Assembly (NCBI GenBank): GCA_934099115.1
Contig: CAKOPK010000006.1
Coordinates: 1-64,000, forward strand
From: an uncultured Bacilli bacterium
GTDB lineage: Bacteria > Bacillota_I > Bacilli_A > RF39 > UBA660
Length of the DNA: 64,000 bases
Direction of reading: 5' to 3'
The position numbers were made by a program, and so were the translations under genes. Positions 35,716 through 44,636 of this stretch are shown in pieces. Under the pieces are notes generated by a model, which saw only the letters and a program-made list of their open reading frames with translations, did not search any database and was not told the origin of the DNA. Each line of letters opens with the position of its first letter. The stretch's first letter is position 1.

Positions 35716-35792
35716 CACAAAATTCCAGTCATTTCAACCAACATCTACACAAAATTCCAGCTTTTTTTACTCATTTTTACACATTTTTCCAG
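35716..35792 (+). repeat. Three 13-bp direct repeats at exact 32-bp spacing
   Basis: CACAAAATTCCAG occurs at 35716-35728 and 35748-35760, and a variant CACATTTTTCCAG at 35780-35792. The 19-base stretches between them are unrelated. The exact 32-bp period is about three helical turns. They lie between the ASCH gene and the ABC permease. Confidence 0.8.
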
Positions 35793-35793
35793 C

Positions 35794-35820
35794 TAAAAAG
35801 AGAATACTTAAATATTCTCT
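35794..35820 (-). terminator. Terminator of the FtsX-type ABC operon
   Basis: AGAGAATA pairs with TATTCTCT, followed by TTTTT on the minus strand; it overlaps the permease stop. Confidence 0.8.
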
Positions 35821-38306
35821 TCTCTTAAAGACTCTAAAATATTATCATTCTTTATTCTTTTAGAAGCATAATACATTGTAATAAGAATAATAATAAAGAC
35901 GCCCACAATTGTAATAGCAAAACTCTTAATTGGAAGTCCCCTAACATCTACCACTCTACTAAAAGAACTTTTAATTAAGATATTAATAGCATAAGAAACA
36001 GGTAAACCATATAGTAAAGATTTTAATCCAAAGAATAAGCTTTCAAAGAATAACAATTTATTAAATCCTCTTGGAGTTAAACCTACACTACGAAGCATAG
36101 CAAATTCTTTTCTTCTTAATTGCATACTTGTATGAATAGTATTAATAACACTAGTAACACCTATCAATGTAACTAAAGCAATAAATCCATAAAATAATAT
36201 TTTTAAAGCTAAAATAACATTTCTAGTATTTTGATTTTCCATCGCAGGACTAACCACTTCATAATCAGAATTCAAAGTTATCTTTTTATCTTTAATATCT
36301 TTATTAATCTTTTGATATTCTTTAGTATTAAAAATATATCTAGACTCATATTCTGTATTAATTTGTAATTTATTATAAACACTTTCTTTTGTAACTATTA
36401 TAGGAGTTGGCAAATATGTATAAGTTTTAAGTCCCCATACTACATCATTATAAACTTTAGCAGTAAAAGTATATTCTTTATCTTGTATATTTAATTTTAA
36501 ATCATAACTATCTTTTATAAAAGTATTCATAGAAACAGTTTTTCTACCATCTTCTGAATATAAATTATAATATTTAGGGTTCATAATAAAGACATCATCT
36601 TTACTATACTTATTATATTCTTTATCTATTAACACAATTAATGTAGCATCAACACTATTATAATTATCACTGCCTTGATACTTTCTAAAGTCTTTACTAA
36701 AATCATCTTTACTTAAATTAATAATATCTACAGGAACAGTATTAACAATTATTAAATCTTTACTTATAGAATAATTATTAGCAATTGTTTTAATATCTTC
36801 TTCTATAATAGAATAATCTTTATTATATAATTGAAATCTAACATCAAAATCTGTATAAGAAATATTACTAGAACCTTCCTCAATATAATCTAAATAAGTA
36901 GTAAAAGTATTAAACATAACAATACTAATAAATAAACTAATAATAGTAATACGATATTTCTTTTTATTTCTCTTAATATTTTTATAAGCAATAACTCCTT
37001 CCATGCCAAATAGTTTAGCTATAAATCTAGGTGTTTTTACTTCTTTTTTAGATATTTTAATATCATCATTACCTCTTATAGCTTCAATCGGAGTAACTTT
37101 ACTTGCTCTTAAAGCTGGCAAATAAGCACTAATTAAAATAACTAAAACCATAAATATTAAAGGAATAATAATATATAAAGGCTTTACATAAAATACTAAA
37201 TCAAAAGTAGGAATTCCCTGTAATAAATGTTTTAATAATAAGATAACTACATAAATACCTATAAATCCTCCAAGTATACCTAATAAAATACCTATAAGTC
37301 CTACTATAAAAGCTTCAAATAAAACTGTTTTTTTAAGTTGTTTATTAGTAGCTCCAATAGAAGAATATAATCCAAAGCTCTTCTTTCTCTCACTTGTAGA
37401 TATAGCAAATGAATTATATATAACTGTAATACATCCCACACTTATAACAGATAAAGCAATAATAATTAAGGGTAAGAATGCCTTATTAACATTATCATAT
37501 TTACTAGCTCCAAAAAAATATAAATAATTTTGATTAATAACATAATCATCATTACTAATATTTAAATTACTTGCAATATCACTCGTTAATTGATAAGTAT
37601 CTTTTGGTTTTTTATATTCTACAAATAAATTATATTTACCATTTAATTCATTATCTAAAGTAAAAGTCATATAACCTGCAGCATTATATTCTTCATATAC
37701 ACTAGATTCTATAATGCCTACTATCTTATAAGTTTTAGTAGTTATTTCTTGAAATTTCTCTGGTATAATCTCATAATTATCATCATAACTTAAACCTTCA
37801 TCGATATTCAAATTTAGAAGTGTATCATCTACAATTCTATTCCCTATTTGTAAAGTAACAGTATCTCCTACTTTAAATTTTGCTTTTTCTTCTTTAATTA
37901 AAGAATTACTAATAACTATTTCTTCATTAGTTTTTGGTAATCTTCCTTCCACTAATTTTAAAGTATCTAAAAAATTTTGGTTAGCACTAGCAATATATAA
38001 ATATGGTTTTGAAATAATTCCATTTTCTATTTTAGCATATCCAACACCCTTATACCAATAACTATTATCTATATTAATATTCTTTCTAATTGTATTTAAA
38101 GTATCAGTATTAACATTCTTAAATTCTACATGATAAGTTCCATATTCACTCTCTACTTCTAATAACATAGTTTTATATAGACTAGAAATTAAAAGTCCAA
38201 TACCTACCATTAAAGCTGTAGATAAAAGAATACCAATAATAGTTACTAAAGTTCTCTTTTTATTCATTTTAAGATGTTTAATAGTAAGTTTATTTAAAAT
38301 ATTCAT
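35808..38306 (-). CDS. ABC transporter permease, FtsX/MacB type
   Basis: The 832-residue protein has an N-terminal membrane segment, a large extracytoplasmic domain, three membrane segments near 275-400, a second long outside domain and three segments near the end. Two FtsX domains are thus in one chain. Such permeases move lipoproteins, peptides or antimicrobial compounds, or act mechanically. Its start overlaps the ATPase stop by four bases. A two-component system lies 4 kb away on the same strand and might control it. Confidence 0.9.
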   Translation of the reverse strand: MNILNKLTIKHLKMNKKRTLVTIIGILLSTALMVGIGLLISSLYKTMLLEVESEYGTYHVEFKNVNTDTLNTIRKNINIDNSYWYKGVGYAKIENGIISKPYLYIASANQNFLDTLKLVEGRLPKTNEEIVISNSLIKEEKAKFKVGDTVTLQIGNRIVDDTLLNLNIDEGLSYDDNYEIIPEKFQEITTKTYKIVGIIESSVYEEYNAAGYMTFTLDNELNGKYNLFVEYKKPKDTYQLTSDIASNLNISNDDYVINQNYLYFFGASKYDNVNKAFLPLIIIALSVISVGCITVIYNSFAISTSERKKSFGLYSSIGATNKQLKKTVLFEAFIVGLIGILLGILGGFIGIYVVILLLKHLLQGIPTFDLVFYVKPLYIIIPLIFMVLVILISAYLPALRASKVTPIEAIRGNDDIKISKKEVKTPRFIAKLFGMEGVIAYKNIKRNKKKYRITIISLFISIVMFNTFTTYLDYIEEGSSNISYTDFDVRFQLYNKDYSIIEEDIKTIANNYSISKDLIIVNTVPVDIINLSKDDFSKDFRKYQGSDNYNSVDATLIVLIDKEYNKYSKDDVFIMNPKYYNLYSEDGRKTVSMNTFIKDSYDLKLNIQDKEYTFTAKVYNDVVWGLKTYTYLPTPIIVTKESVYNKLQINTEYESRYIFNTKEYQKINKDIKDKKITLNSDYEVVSPAMENQNTRNVILALKILFYGFIALVTLIGVTSVINTIHTSMQLRRKEFAMLRSVGLTPRGFNKLLFFESLFFGLKSLLYGLPVSYAINILIKSSFSRVVDVRGLPIKSFAITIVGVFIIILITMYYASKRIKNDNILESLREENI

Positions 38307-38992
38307 GACTTATCTCCTAAACGCTCATCAGCAATAATATGTCCATCTTCTACAGTAATAATTCTTTTCGCATGTAAAGCAAGTTCTCTATCATGAGTAA
38401 TCATAATAATAGTTTGGCCATATTTTTCATTCGATAATTCTAATAATTCCATAATTTCAGCACTAGACTTAGAATCCAAATTACCAGTAGGTTCATCGGC
38501 TAAAAGTAAAGCAGGATGATTCATTAATGCTCTTCCAATAGATACTCTTTGTTGTTGTCCTCCAGATAGTTCATTAGGAAGATGGTTTACTCTTTTTGTT
38601 AACCCTAAAGTATTTATTAATTCTTCTAAATAGTTTAAATCTGGTTTTTTTCCATCTAATAAAACCGGTAAAGTTATATTCTCTTTAACATCTAATATTG
38701 GTATTAAGTTATAAAATTGATAAATTAACCCTACTTCTCTTCTTCGAAATATAGCTAAATTAGTTTCATTTAATTTATAAATATCTTTATCATTAATAAA
38801 AACTTGTCCACTAGTGGGTCTATCTACACCTCCCAAAATATGTAAAAGAGTTGATTTACCTGAGCCAGACGCTCCAATAATAGCTACAAAATCCCCCTTT
38901 TCAATACTAAAACTTATGTGGTCTAAAGCTTTTACTTCTATATTACCAGTCTTATAAGTCTTACATAAATCTTTAACTTTTAATATTTCCAT
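38303..38992 (-). CDS. ABC transporter ATP-binding protein, LolD/MacB type
   Basis: 229 residues with Walker A GASGSGKST near 38, a full signature LSGGQQQRVSIGRAL, Walker B LLLADEPTGNLD and the switch His. This is the canonical partner of FtsX-type permeases and overlaps the permease gene downstream by four bases. GGAAAT lies before the ATG. Confidence 0.94.
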   Translation of the reverse strand: MEILKVKDLCKTYKTGNIEVKALDHISFSIEKGDFVAIIGASGSGKSTLLHILGGVDRPTSGQVFINDKDIYKLNETNLAIFRRREVGLIYQFYNLIPILDVKENITLPVLLDGKKPDLNYLEELINTLGLTKRVNHLPNELSGGQQQRVSIGRALMNHPALLLADEPTGNLDSKSSAEIMELLELSNEKYGQTIIMITHDRELALHAKRIITVEDGHIIADERLGDKS

Positions 38993-39107
38993 AAATATTT
39001 CCTTTCTACATATCCCATTCTATTATAAATAAGTGACTTTAAAATGACTTTTATATTACAATTTAGTCACATTTATTATAAACTACAAATTAAAAAAGAG
39101 CAAAAAA

Positions 39108-39126
39108 AAGAAGAAAAAATCTTCTT
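39108..39126 (-). terminator. Terminator of the first surface-protein gene
   Basis: AAGAAGA pairs with TCTTCTT, then eight T on the minus strand; it overlaps the stop codon. Confidence 0.75.
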
Positions 39127-40435
39127 AAGAAACTATATAGGGATTAGAACTAGTACCAGATCCTCCTGAAAAAATAGTGTCTGCTTTTAGATTAATTACA
39201 GGACGGACCCCCCGCACTCTGTCATCTACAGCACCAGCACCAAAGAGACCAGAAGAATATACAAGAAATTCACCTGTTGGAGCTGCTACATTTGGATTAA
39301 AGTAAAATGGTGACATAGTCCAGTAATAACCACCTGTATATAAATAATAACCTGAGTTATTTGTTGCATATACTCCTCCTGCATATACAACTTCATCGGC
39401 TGTTATTAAGCCTACTGGTGTTGTAAATTTGTCTTCTGTGTCTACACATTTCAGAGTTGGTGTTTTATTAAATATTAATCTTACATATGGAGCATAAAAT
39501 GTTAGGGTATTACCAGTTCCTCCACTTCCGTTTATGTTATGTTCACTAGTACTAGGTGTTCTATCATTACAGAAATTTGCTCCTCCTCCGGTTGCTATAC
39601 TACTTGCATAATTACTTAAGGCATTATTATACCAATTGTCCAGTACTTCTTTGATGGTACTATTTGTTCCTTTCCCATGCACTTGATTATTAGTATATTG
39701 GTATCCTACATACATGTTGTTGTTATAACTACTATTAAATGCACTCGTTCCTATTTGTGTGCCTGTTCCAGTTGTATTGGCGCTGGTTCCTTGATAAATC
39801 ATTCGGATTGTTCCATCGCCATTGATTCTGATTATTCTCCAATAGAATCCTCCAAACTTTACCCAGTTATCGCTTGGATTTCCTGCAAAATAATAAGTTT
39901 CTCCATAGTCATCATACTGAGTACTATTTAAAGACTTATAAATGACTCCTGTTGTTGTATCAGTCACAATTGAATCAAAATTAGACCTGGTTTTCCATGT
40001 GTTCATGTTTGCCATTATAGCTTCACAAGAGACTCCTTTACATGTATATGGCTTTTTATCAAAATACAAATAACACTTCGTTCCTTTAGTAGTTAGATTA
40101 TCTAATAAAATCTTACCATTACTATAATTAAAAGTAATAGAATAATCTCTATTTCCATTTACTGCACAATAACTTTTATCAGAATTTAAATTATAACCAC
40201 TTTGTGGTACTGTATCTGTTCCTTTATACGTTCCATTATCTTCAATATACATAGATACTAAATTTAAATCTGGAACTGTATAATTAATAGTTCCTCTAGC
40301 TAGTTCAATACTTTGTGTAGTTCTATACTTAGCTCTAGAAGTTAATTGTACTACCGTTACAATTACTGCTATAAACACTAATAAAATTCCTCCATACTTC
40401 TTTAACTCATTTCTTTTTAATGTTTCTATTTTCAT
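39125..40435 (-). CDS. Anchored surface protein with C-terminal C-lectin/FGE-like domain (copy 1)
   Basis: About 436 residues from the ATG at 40435 (AGAGAGG upstream). It has a membrane segment near 15-32, then SRAKYRTTQSIELARGTINY and PDLNLVSMYIED, a linker motif shared almost word for word with the paralog at 41.1 kb. The C-terminal region has WVKFGGFYWRIIRINGDGT, WTMSP and GVRPVINL, the pattern of DUF6273/FGE-sulfatase-like C-type-lectin folds. Two Cys pairs (CKGVSC; C...C) fit disulfides. Codons of the middle part look less AT-rich than the neighbours, which hints at transfer. Confidence 0.75.
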   Translation of the reverse strand: MKIETLKRNELKKYGGILLVFIAVIVTVVQLTSRAKYRTTQSIELARGTINYTVPDLNLVSMYIEDNGTYKGTDTVPQSGYNLNSDKSYCAVNGNRDYSITFNYSNGKILLDNLTTKGTKCYLYFDKKPYTCKGVSCEAIMANMNTWKTRSNFDSIVTDTTTGVIYKSLNSTQYDDYGETYYFAGNPSDNWVKFGGFYWRIIRINGDGTIRMIYQGTSANTTGTGTQIGTSAFNSSYNNNMYVGYQYTNNQVHGKGTNSTIKEVLDNWYNNALSNYASSIATGGGANFCNDRTPSTSEHNINGSGGTGNTLTFYAPYVRLIFNKTPTLKCVDTEDKFTTPVGLITADEVVYAGGVYATNNSGYYLYTGGYYWTMSPFYFNPNVAAPTGEFLVYSSGLFGAGAVDDRVRGVRPVINLKADTIFSGGSGTSSNPYIVS

Positions 40436-40580
40436 TTCTCTAACCTCTCTTAGAATTCTCATACCTTATACTAAAATTATATTATCAAGAATACTGAAAG
40501 TCAAGAAAAATGTCGTATATTTATACCTATTTATAACAATAATATTAATTAATGAGAAAATATGCTCAGGTGAATAGAAA

Positions 40581-41036
40581 ATGATTTATAATAAACGATT
40601 AAAAGAATTAAGAGAAAGATATGGAATTCCCCAAAAAGAACTAGCTAATTTAATTAATGTAAAACGTCCTGTATATACACAATATGAAAATGAAAATGTA
40701 ACAATACCTTTAATCCACCTAATAACAATTTGTGATTATTTTAATGTATCTTTAGATTATATATTTAATTTTACAGAAATAAAAAACTATCCAGAAAGTA
40801 AAAAAGAAATAAACAAATTAGAAGCTGGCCAAAACTTAAAAACTTTTCGTAAAGAAAACAAAATTACTCAAAATCAACTTGCCAATATCTTAAATACTAC
40901 TCATTCTGTAATAAGTGATTATGAAAGAGGAAGATATTTAATTAATACATCTTTTTTATACGCAATCTGTTTAAAATATACTATCTCTGCTGATTATCTA
41001 ATTGGCAGAACTAAAAATATTTCTCCTGAAAAATAA
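40581..41036 (+). CDS. Regulator with two Cro/CI-type helix-turn-helix domains
   Basis: 151 residues with XRE domains at about 6-60 (PQKELANLINVKRPVYTQYE) and 84-140 (TQNQLANILNTTHSVISDYE). It is a paralog of the gene at 28062. It lies between the two surface-protein genes and reads divergently from copy 1, so it may control one or both. CAGGTGAAT precedes the ATG. Confidence 0.86.
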   Translation: MIYNKRLKELRERYGIPQKELANLINVKRPVYTQYENENVTIPLIHLITICDYFNVSLDYIFNFTEIKNYPESKKEINKLEAGQNLKTFRKENKITQNQLANILNTTHSVISDYERGRYLINTSFLYAICLKYTISADYLIGRTKNISPEK

Positions 41037-41064
41037 AATCCCTCGAATCAAAATCGAGAGATTT
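41036..41064. terminator. Bidirectional terminator between the HTH gene and surface copy 2
   Basis: AAATCCCTCGA pairs with TCGAGAGATTT with one mismatch; six T follow on the plus strand and an AT-rich tail on the minus strand. Confidence 0.7.
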
Positions 41065-41072
41065 TTTATAAA

Positions 41073-42374
41073 TCAAGTCACTACATAAGGGTCTAATGCA
41101 GTACCTAAACCAGTAAACTGAATATCTTTTCTTAAATTAATAACCGGTCTAACACCGTTTCCACCATGTGCATAAGGTGCACCTATTGCCCCACTTAAAG
41201 TCATATAAAAAACAAGGGCATAACCATAAGTATCAAAAATGCATGGAGACATACTCCAAGAAGTCTTGTTATTATACAAATAATAATTTAAATTGTTAAT
41301 CTGATTGACCCCACCAGCATAAGCCATTTCATCAACTGTAATTAGACCTATGGGAGTATCTATTCTATCATTTATATCTACACAATTAAATATTGGATTT
41401 TTATAAACATCTAATCTTAAATGGGGAGCATAATAAGTTAAAGTCTTCCCCGTTCCTCCTGTATTATTTAAAGAACTATCATTTGTAGAGGGTTGTCTGT
41501 CATTACAGAAAGTTGCTCCCTCACCAGTTGCTATATAACTTGTATAGCCACTTAAATTGCTACTATACCAATTATCAAGCGCTTCTTTAACAGCACTATT
41601 TGCTCCTCTACCATGGACTTCTCCATTTGTATATTGAAACCCTACATACATATTATCATTAGCTAAAGCACTAGCAAAAGCACTCTCTCCTATTTGAGTA
41701 GTCTCTCCTGTTTGATCTGTCGTTGGTCCATTATAAATCATTCTAATAGTACCATCGCCATTTATTCTGATAATTCTCCAATAATATCCTCCAAACTTTA
41801 CCCAATTGTCTGTTGGTGCTCCTGCAAAATAATAAGTTGCTCCATAATCATCATATTGAGTACTATCTAATGATTTATAAATAACCCCTGAAGTTGCATC
41901 AGTAAGTGCTATTGAAAAGTCATTTCTCGTTTTTATGGTATTGATATTAGCCAAAATTGATTCGCACGAAATTCCATTACATTGATAACTATCAAAATAT
42001 AAATAACATTTTGTTCCTTTTTTACCTAAGCCATATACATTTATTAATTTATTTTCATAGCCAAAAGTTATAGAACTATCTTTATTTCCATTTACTGCAC
42101 AATAACTTTTATCTTGGTTTAATTTATAACCATTTGATGGAACTGTATCACTTGCCTTATATTCTCCATTATCTTCAATATACATAGATACTAAATTTAA
42201 ATCTGGTACTGTATAATTAATTGTTCCTCTTGCTAGTTCAATACTCTGTGTAGTTCTATACTTAGCTCTAGATGTATTAAAAATTAATAAGGTAAGAAGC
42301 ATAACTCCACATATAATTCCTATATAAAAATACTTTTTCTTTTTTTCAAAAGCATAAAATCTTAACTTTTTCAT
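41073..42374 (-). CDS. Anchored surface protein with C-terminal C-lectin/FGE-like domain (copy 2)
   Basis: About 433 residues from the ATG at 42374, which has GAAGGAG upstream. Layout matches copy 1: a basic start, a membrane segment near 20-37, SRAKYRTTQSIELARGTINY, a Cys-containing stretch (CNGISC), WVKFGGYYWRIIRINGDGT, WSMSP and GVRPVINL. The segment between WSMSP and GVRPV differs almost completely from copy 1 while both flanks are nearly identical, so it is the likely ligand-contact region. The role (adhesion, enzyme or decoy) is unknown. Confidence 0.75.
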   Translation of the reverse strand: MKKLRFYAFEKKKKYFYIGIICGVMLLTLLIFNTSRAKYRTTQSIELARGTINYTVPDLNLVSMYIEDNGEYKASDTVPSNGYKLNQDKSYCAVNGNKDSSITFGYENKLINVYGLGKKGTKCYLYFDSYQCNGISCESILANINTIKTRNDFSIALTDATSGVIYKSLDSTQYDDYGATYYFAGAPTDNWVKFGGYYWRIIRINGDGTIRMIYNGPTTDQTGETTQIGESAFASALANDNMYVGFQYTNGEVHGRGANSAVKEALDNWYSSNLSGYTSYIATGEGATFCNDRQPSTNDSSLNNTGGTGKTLTYYAPHLRLDVYKNPIFNCVDINDRIDTPIGLITVDEMAYAGGVNQINNLNYYLYNNKTSWSMSPCIFDTYGYALVFYMTLSGAIGAPYAHGGNGVRPVINLRKDIQFTGLGTALDPYVVT

Positions 42375-42513
42375 TCTTAAAACTCCTTCATTTATTCTAA
42401 TGCAAGCCACATTCTAATTGTGATTTAAATATAACACAGAGCAGCCACATTGTCAATGTTGTTTTTAAAATAAATTTAATGATTGTTGATATAATGCAAA
42501 AGAGGTAAAAGTT

Positions 42514-42735
42514 ATGGAATTTAAAGCAAACAATTATAAACCAAACGATATTTTAAAATTTATACGTCAAAGTACAGGTAAAACCCAAAAAGAATTTGCT
42601 CAAACTATAAATAAATCTGAAAACTGGCAATTTTGCAATGAAAAAGGAATATCTAATTATTACTTTAAAGACCTTTTAGATTTAGCAAATTACTACAACA
42701 TTGAAATTATAATCAAAGAAAAAAATACTAACTAA
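42514..42735 (+). CDS. Small helix-turn-helix protein
   Basis: 73 residues with a single XRE-like fold: ILKFIRQSTGKTQKEFAQTI is a good first half, but the recognition helix NKSENWQFCNEKGIS is unusual. The C-terminal DLLDLANYYNIEIIIKEK resembles a strand that completes small domain proteins. AGAGGTAAAAG precedes the ATG. It reads away from surface copy 2. Regulation of that gene is a guess. Confidence 0.65.
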   Translation: MEFKANNYKPNDILKFIRQSTGKTQKEFAQTINKSENWQFCNEKGISNYYFKDLLDLANYYNIEIIIKEKNTN

Positions 42736-43916
42736 ATAGTATCTTTTTTATGCATAAATATAATTTTAAACTCTGTATATTCCCCTTCTTTACTAGTAAC
42801 TTCTATCTTTCCATTTTCTTTTTCAATAATAAGTTTAGCCATATTTAAACCTATACCAAAACTATTTTTTGAAGAATCAGTTGTATAAAATCTCTTAAAT
42901 ATATTCTTAATTTCTTTCTTAGAAATACCTAATCCATTATCTTTTATAGAAATACTATTATAAATAGGGTTACATTCCCCTTCTATAGTAATAACTCCTC
43001 CATAATTTACGTGTTCATAAGCATTCTTTAATATATTCATTAAAGCTTCTTTAGTCCATTTAATATCACAAATAACATCAAAGTCTAAATGCTTATATTC
43101 TAGATAAATATTTTTTAATTCCATTGGTATTAATAAAGATTCCAAAGACTCTTCTATAAGACAACTAGCCTTTATTCTCTCTTCTTTTAAAAGAATAGAA
43201 CCACTATCTAATTTACTATATTTTAATAAAGTTGTAATTAACCATTCCATTTTTTCTAATTCTCTAGACTGTTTATTTAAAAAATCTGTTCTTTCTTCAT
43301 AAGTTAATTCATTATTCTTTAATATATCATTAATAACCATTAAAGCAGTAAGAGGAGTTTTTAATTGATGTGAAATATCTTCTAAAGTATTCATCAAATA
43401 TACTTGTTCTCTTCTTTCATATAAACTTAAATCTTTTAACTTAATTGCTACTTTATAAATATCATTTTTTAACACTGATATCTCATCTTCTTGATAATCT
43501 TGAAAATTAAGTCCATAGGTCCCACTTAATATTTGATTTAAATATGAATTAATAGTATTTATTTCTTTTTTTATTTTTCTCTTAGAAATTCCAAAGATAA
43601 TAAAAAATCCTAATAAAAACATTAAAAATAAACTTAAATTAATAAATATAGTTTTATCTCGAACTTCTCTATAATTTTTAAACTCTTTTAAAGTATTTTC
43701 ATTAATACCATAAGTCTTCAAAAACTTATGATTTTTATTTTCATCTAACAAAGAATCTATAATAATTTCTTCTGTATCTGGATATTTTTCTAAAATATTT
43801 CCTATAATATTTGAATTTGTATCAATAATATATTCTTGATATTGTTTTACAATATATAAATTAGCTAATAAAACAATAAAAAGAGAACAACATATATAAC
43901 CAATTATCTTTTTCAT
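42732..43916 (-). CDS. Two-component sensor histidine kinase
   Basis: 394 residues: two membrane segments (about 5-25 and 92-112) enclosing a short outside domain, a HisKA domain with the phospho-His in DISHQLKTPLTAL, and an HATPase domain with NILKNAYEHV, DNGLGISKKEI and FGIGLNMAKLI. It overlaps the regulator gene by four bases. The short sensor domain resembles kinases near ABC exporters, and the FtsX-type pair at 35.8-39 kb is a candidate target. Confidence 0.93.
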   Translation of the reverse strand: MKKIIGYICCSLFIVLLANLYIVKQYQEYIIDTNSNIIGNILEKYPDTEEIIIDSLLDENKNHKFLKTYGINENTLKEFKNYREVRDKTIFINLSLFLMFLLGFFIIFGISKRKIKKEINTINSYLNQILSGTYGLNFQDYQEDEISVLKNDIYKVAIKLKDLSLYERREQVYLMNTLEDISHQLKTPLTALMVINDILKNNELTYEERTDFLNKQSRELEKMEWLITTLLKYSKLDSGSILLKEERIKASCLIEESLESLLIPMELKNIYLEYKHLDFDVICDIKWTKEALMNILKNAYEHVNYGGVITIEGECNPIYNSISIKDNGLGISKKEIKNIFKRFYTTDSSKNSFGIGLNMAKLIIEKENGKIEVTSKEGEYTEFKIIFMHKKDTI

Positions 43917-44584
43917 AACACTAATTTATAACCCATTCCTCTAACTGTTAAAATAACTTTCGGATTACTAGGGTCATCCTCTATTTTTTCTCTAATTCTC
44001 TTCATATAAACTGTAAGAGTATTATCATTAACATAAGCTTCTTCTGTATCCCAAATACTTGCTAAAATGTTTTCTCTTGTAAATACTTTATTAGGATTTT
44101 GAAATAAAATTAATAATATCTTATATTCTAATGCTGTTAATAGTATTTTCTCCTCATTTTTATATACACTAGCATCTTTAGTATTTAAACGAATATTTTG
44201 TACTTGTAAAATATCACTATTAAAAGAATTACTTCTTCTTAAAACAGAATGAATACGAGAAATCAATTCTCTAATTTTAAATGGTTTTGTAATATAATCA
44301 TCCGCTCCCAATTCTAAAGCTTCTACAATACTAGCTTCTAAATCATTAGCAGTCAAAAATATAGTAGGAATATCTCTTTCTTGTCTAATTTCTTTAAATA
44401 ATTGAGTTCCATTAATATCAGGCAAATTAATATCTAAAATCATCAAATGAACCGTATTATCTTTTAATATTTCTAAAGCTTTATTCCCTGATGAAGCACA
44501 TAATATTTGATACCCTTCTTTTTCTAAACAAAACTTTAATCCATCTAAAATAATATCCTCATCTTCTACTAAAAGTAAAGTCAT
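43913..44584 (-). CDS. OmpR/PhoB family response regulator
   Basis: About 223 residues from the ATG at 44584, which has GGAGG five bases upstream; a longer frame to 44617 has no site. The receiver domain has VEDED, phospho-Asp in LMILDINLPD and the conserved Lys in ITKPFKI. The winged-helix output domain ends in VRGMGYKLVL. It is the partner of the kinase that follows. Confidence 0.95.
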   Translation of the reverse strand: MTLLLVEDEDIILDGLKFCLEKEGYQILCASSGNKALEILKDNTVHLMILDINLPDINGTQLFKEIRQERDIPTIFLTANDLEASIVEALELGADDYITKPFKIRELISRIHSVLRRSNSFNSDILQVQNIRLNTKDASVYKNEEKILLTALEYKILLILFQNPNKVFTRENILASIWDTEEAYVNDNTLTVYMKRIREKIEDDPSNPKVILTVRGMGYKLVL

Positions 44585-44636
44585 AAAAACCTCCAAAAAA
44601 AGTATATCACGAAACAAAAGAATATTCTATTACAAT

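Noticed and set aside
35716..35792. CRISPR array
   Set aside because: Repeats of 13 bp with 19-bp gaps, only three copies and no cas genes do not fit.
192..42374. Diversity-generating retroelement linking the reverse transcriptase at 0.2-1.5 kb to the lectin-like genes at 39-42 kb
   Set aside because: The RT has a maturase domain, sits in a complete group II intron with domain V, and no template/variable repeat pair was seen near the lectin-like genes.
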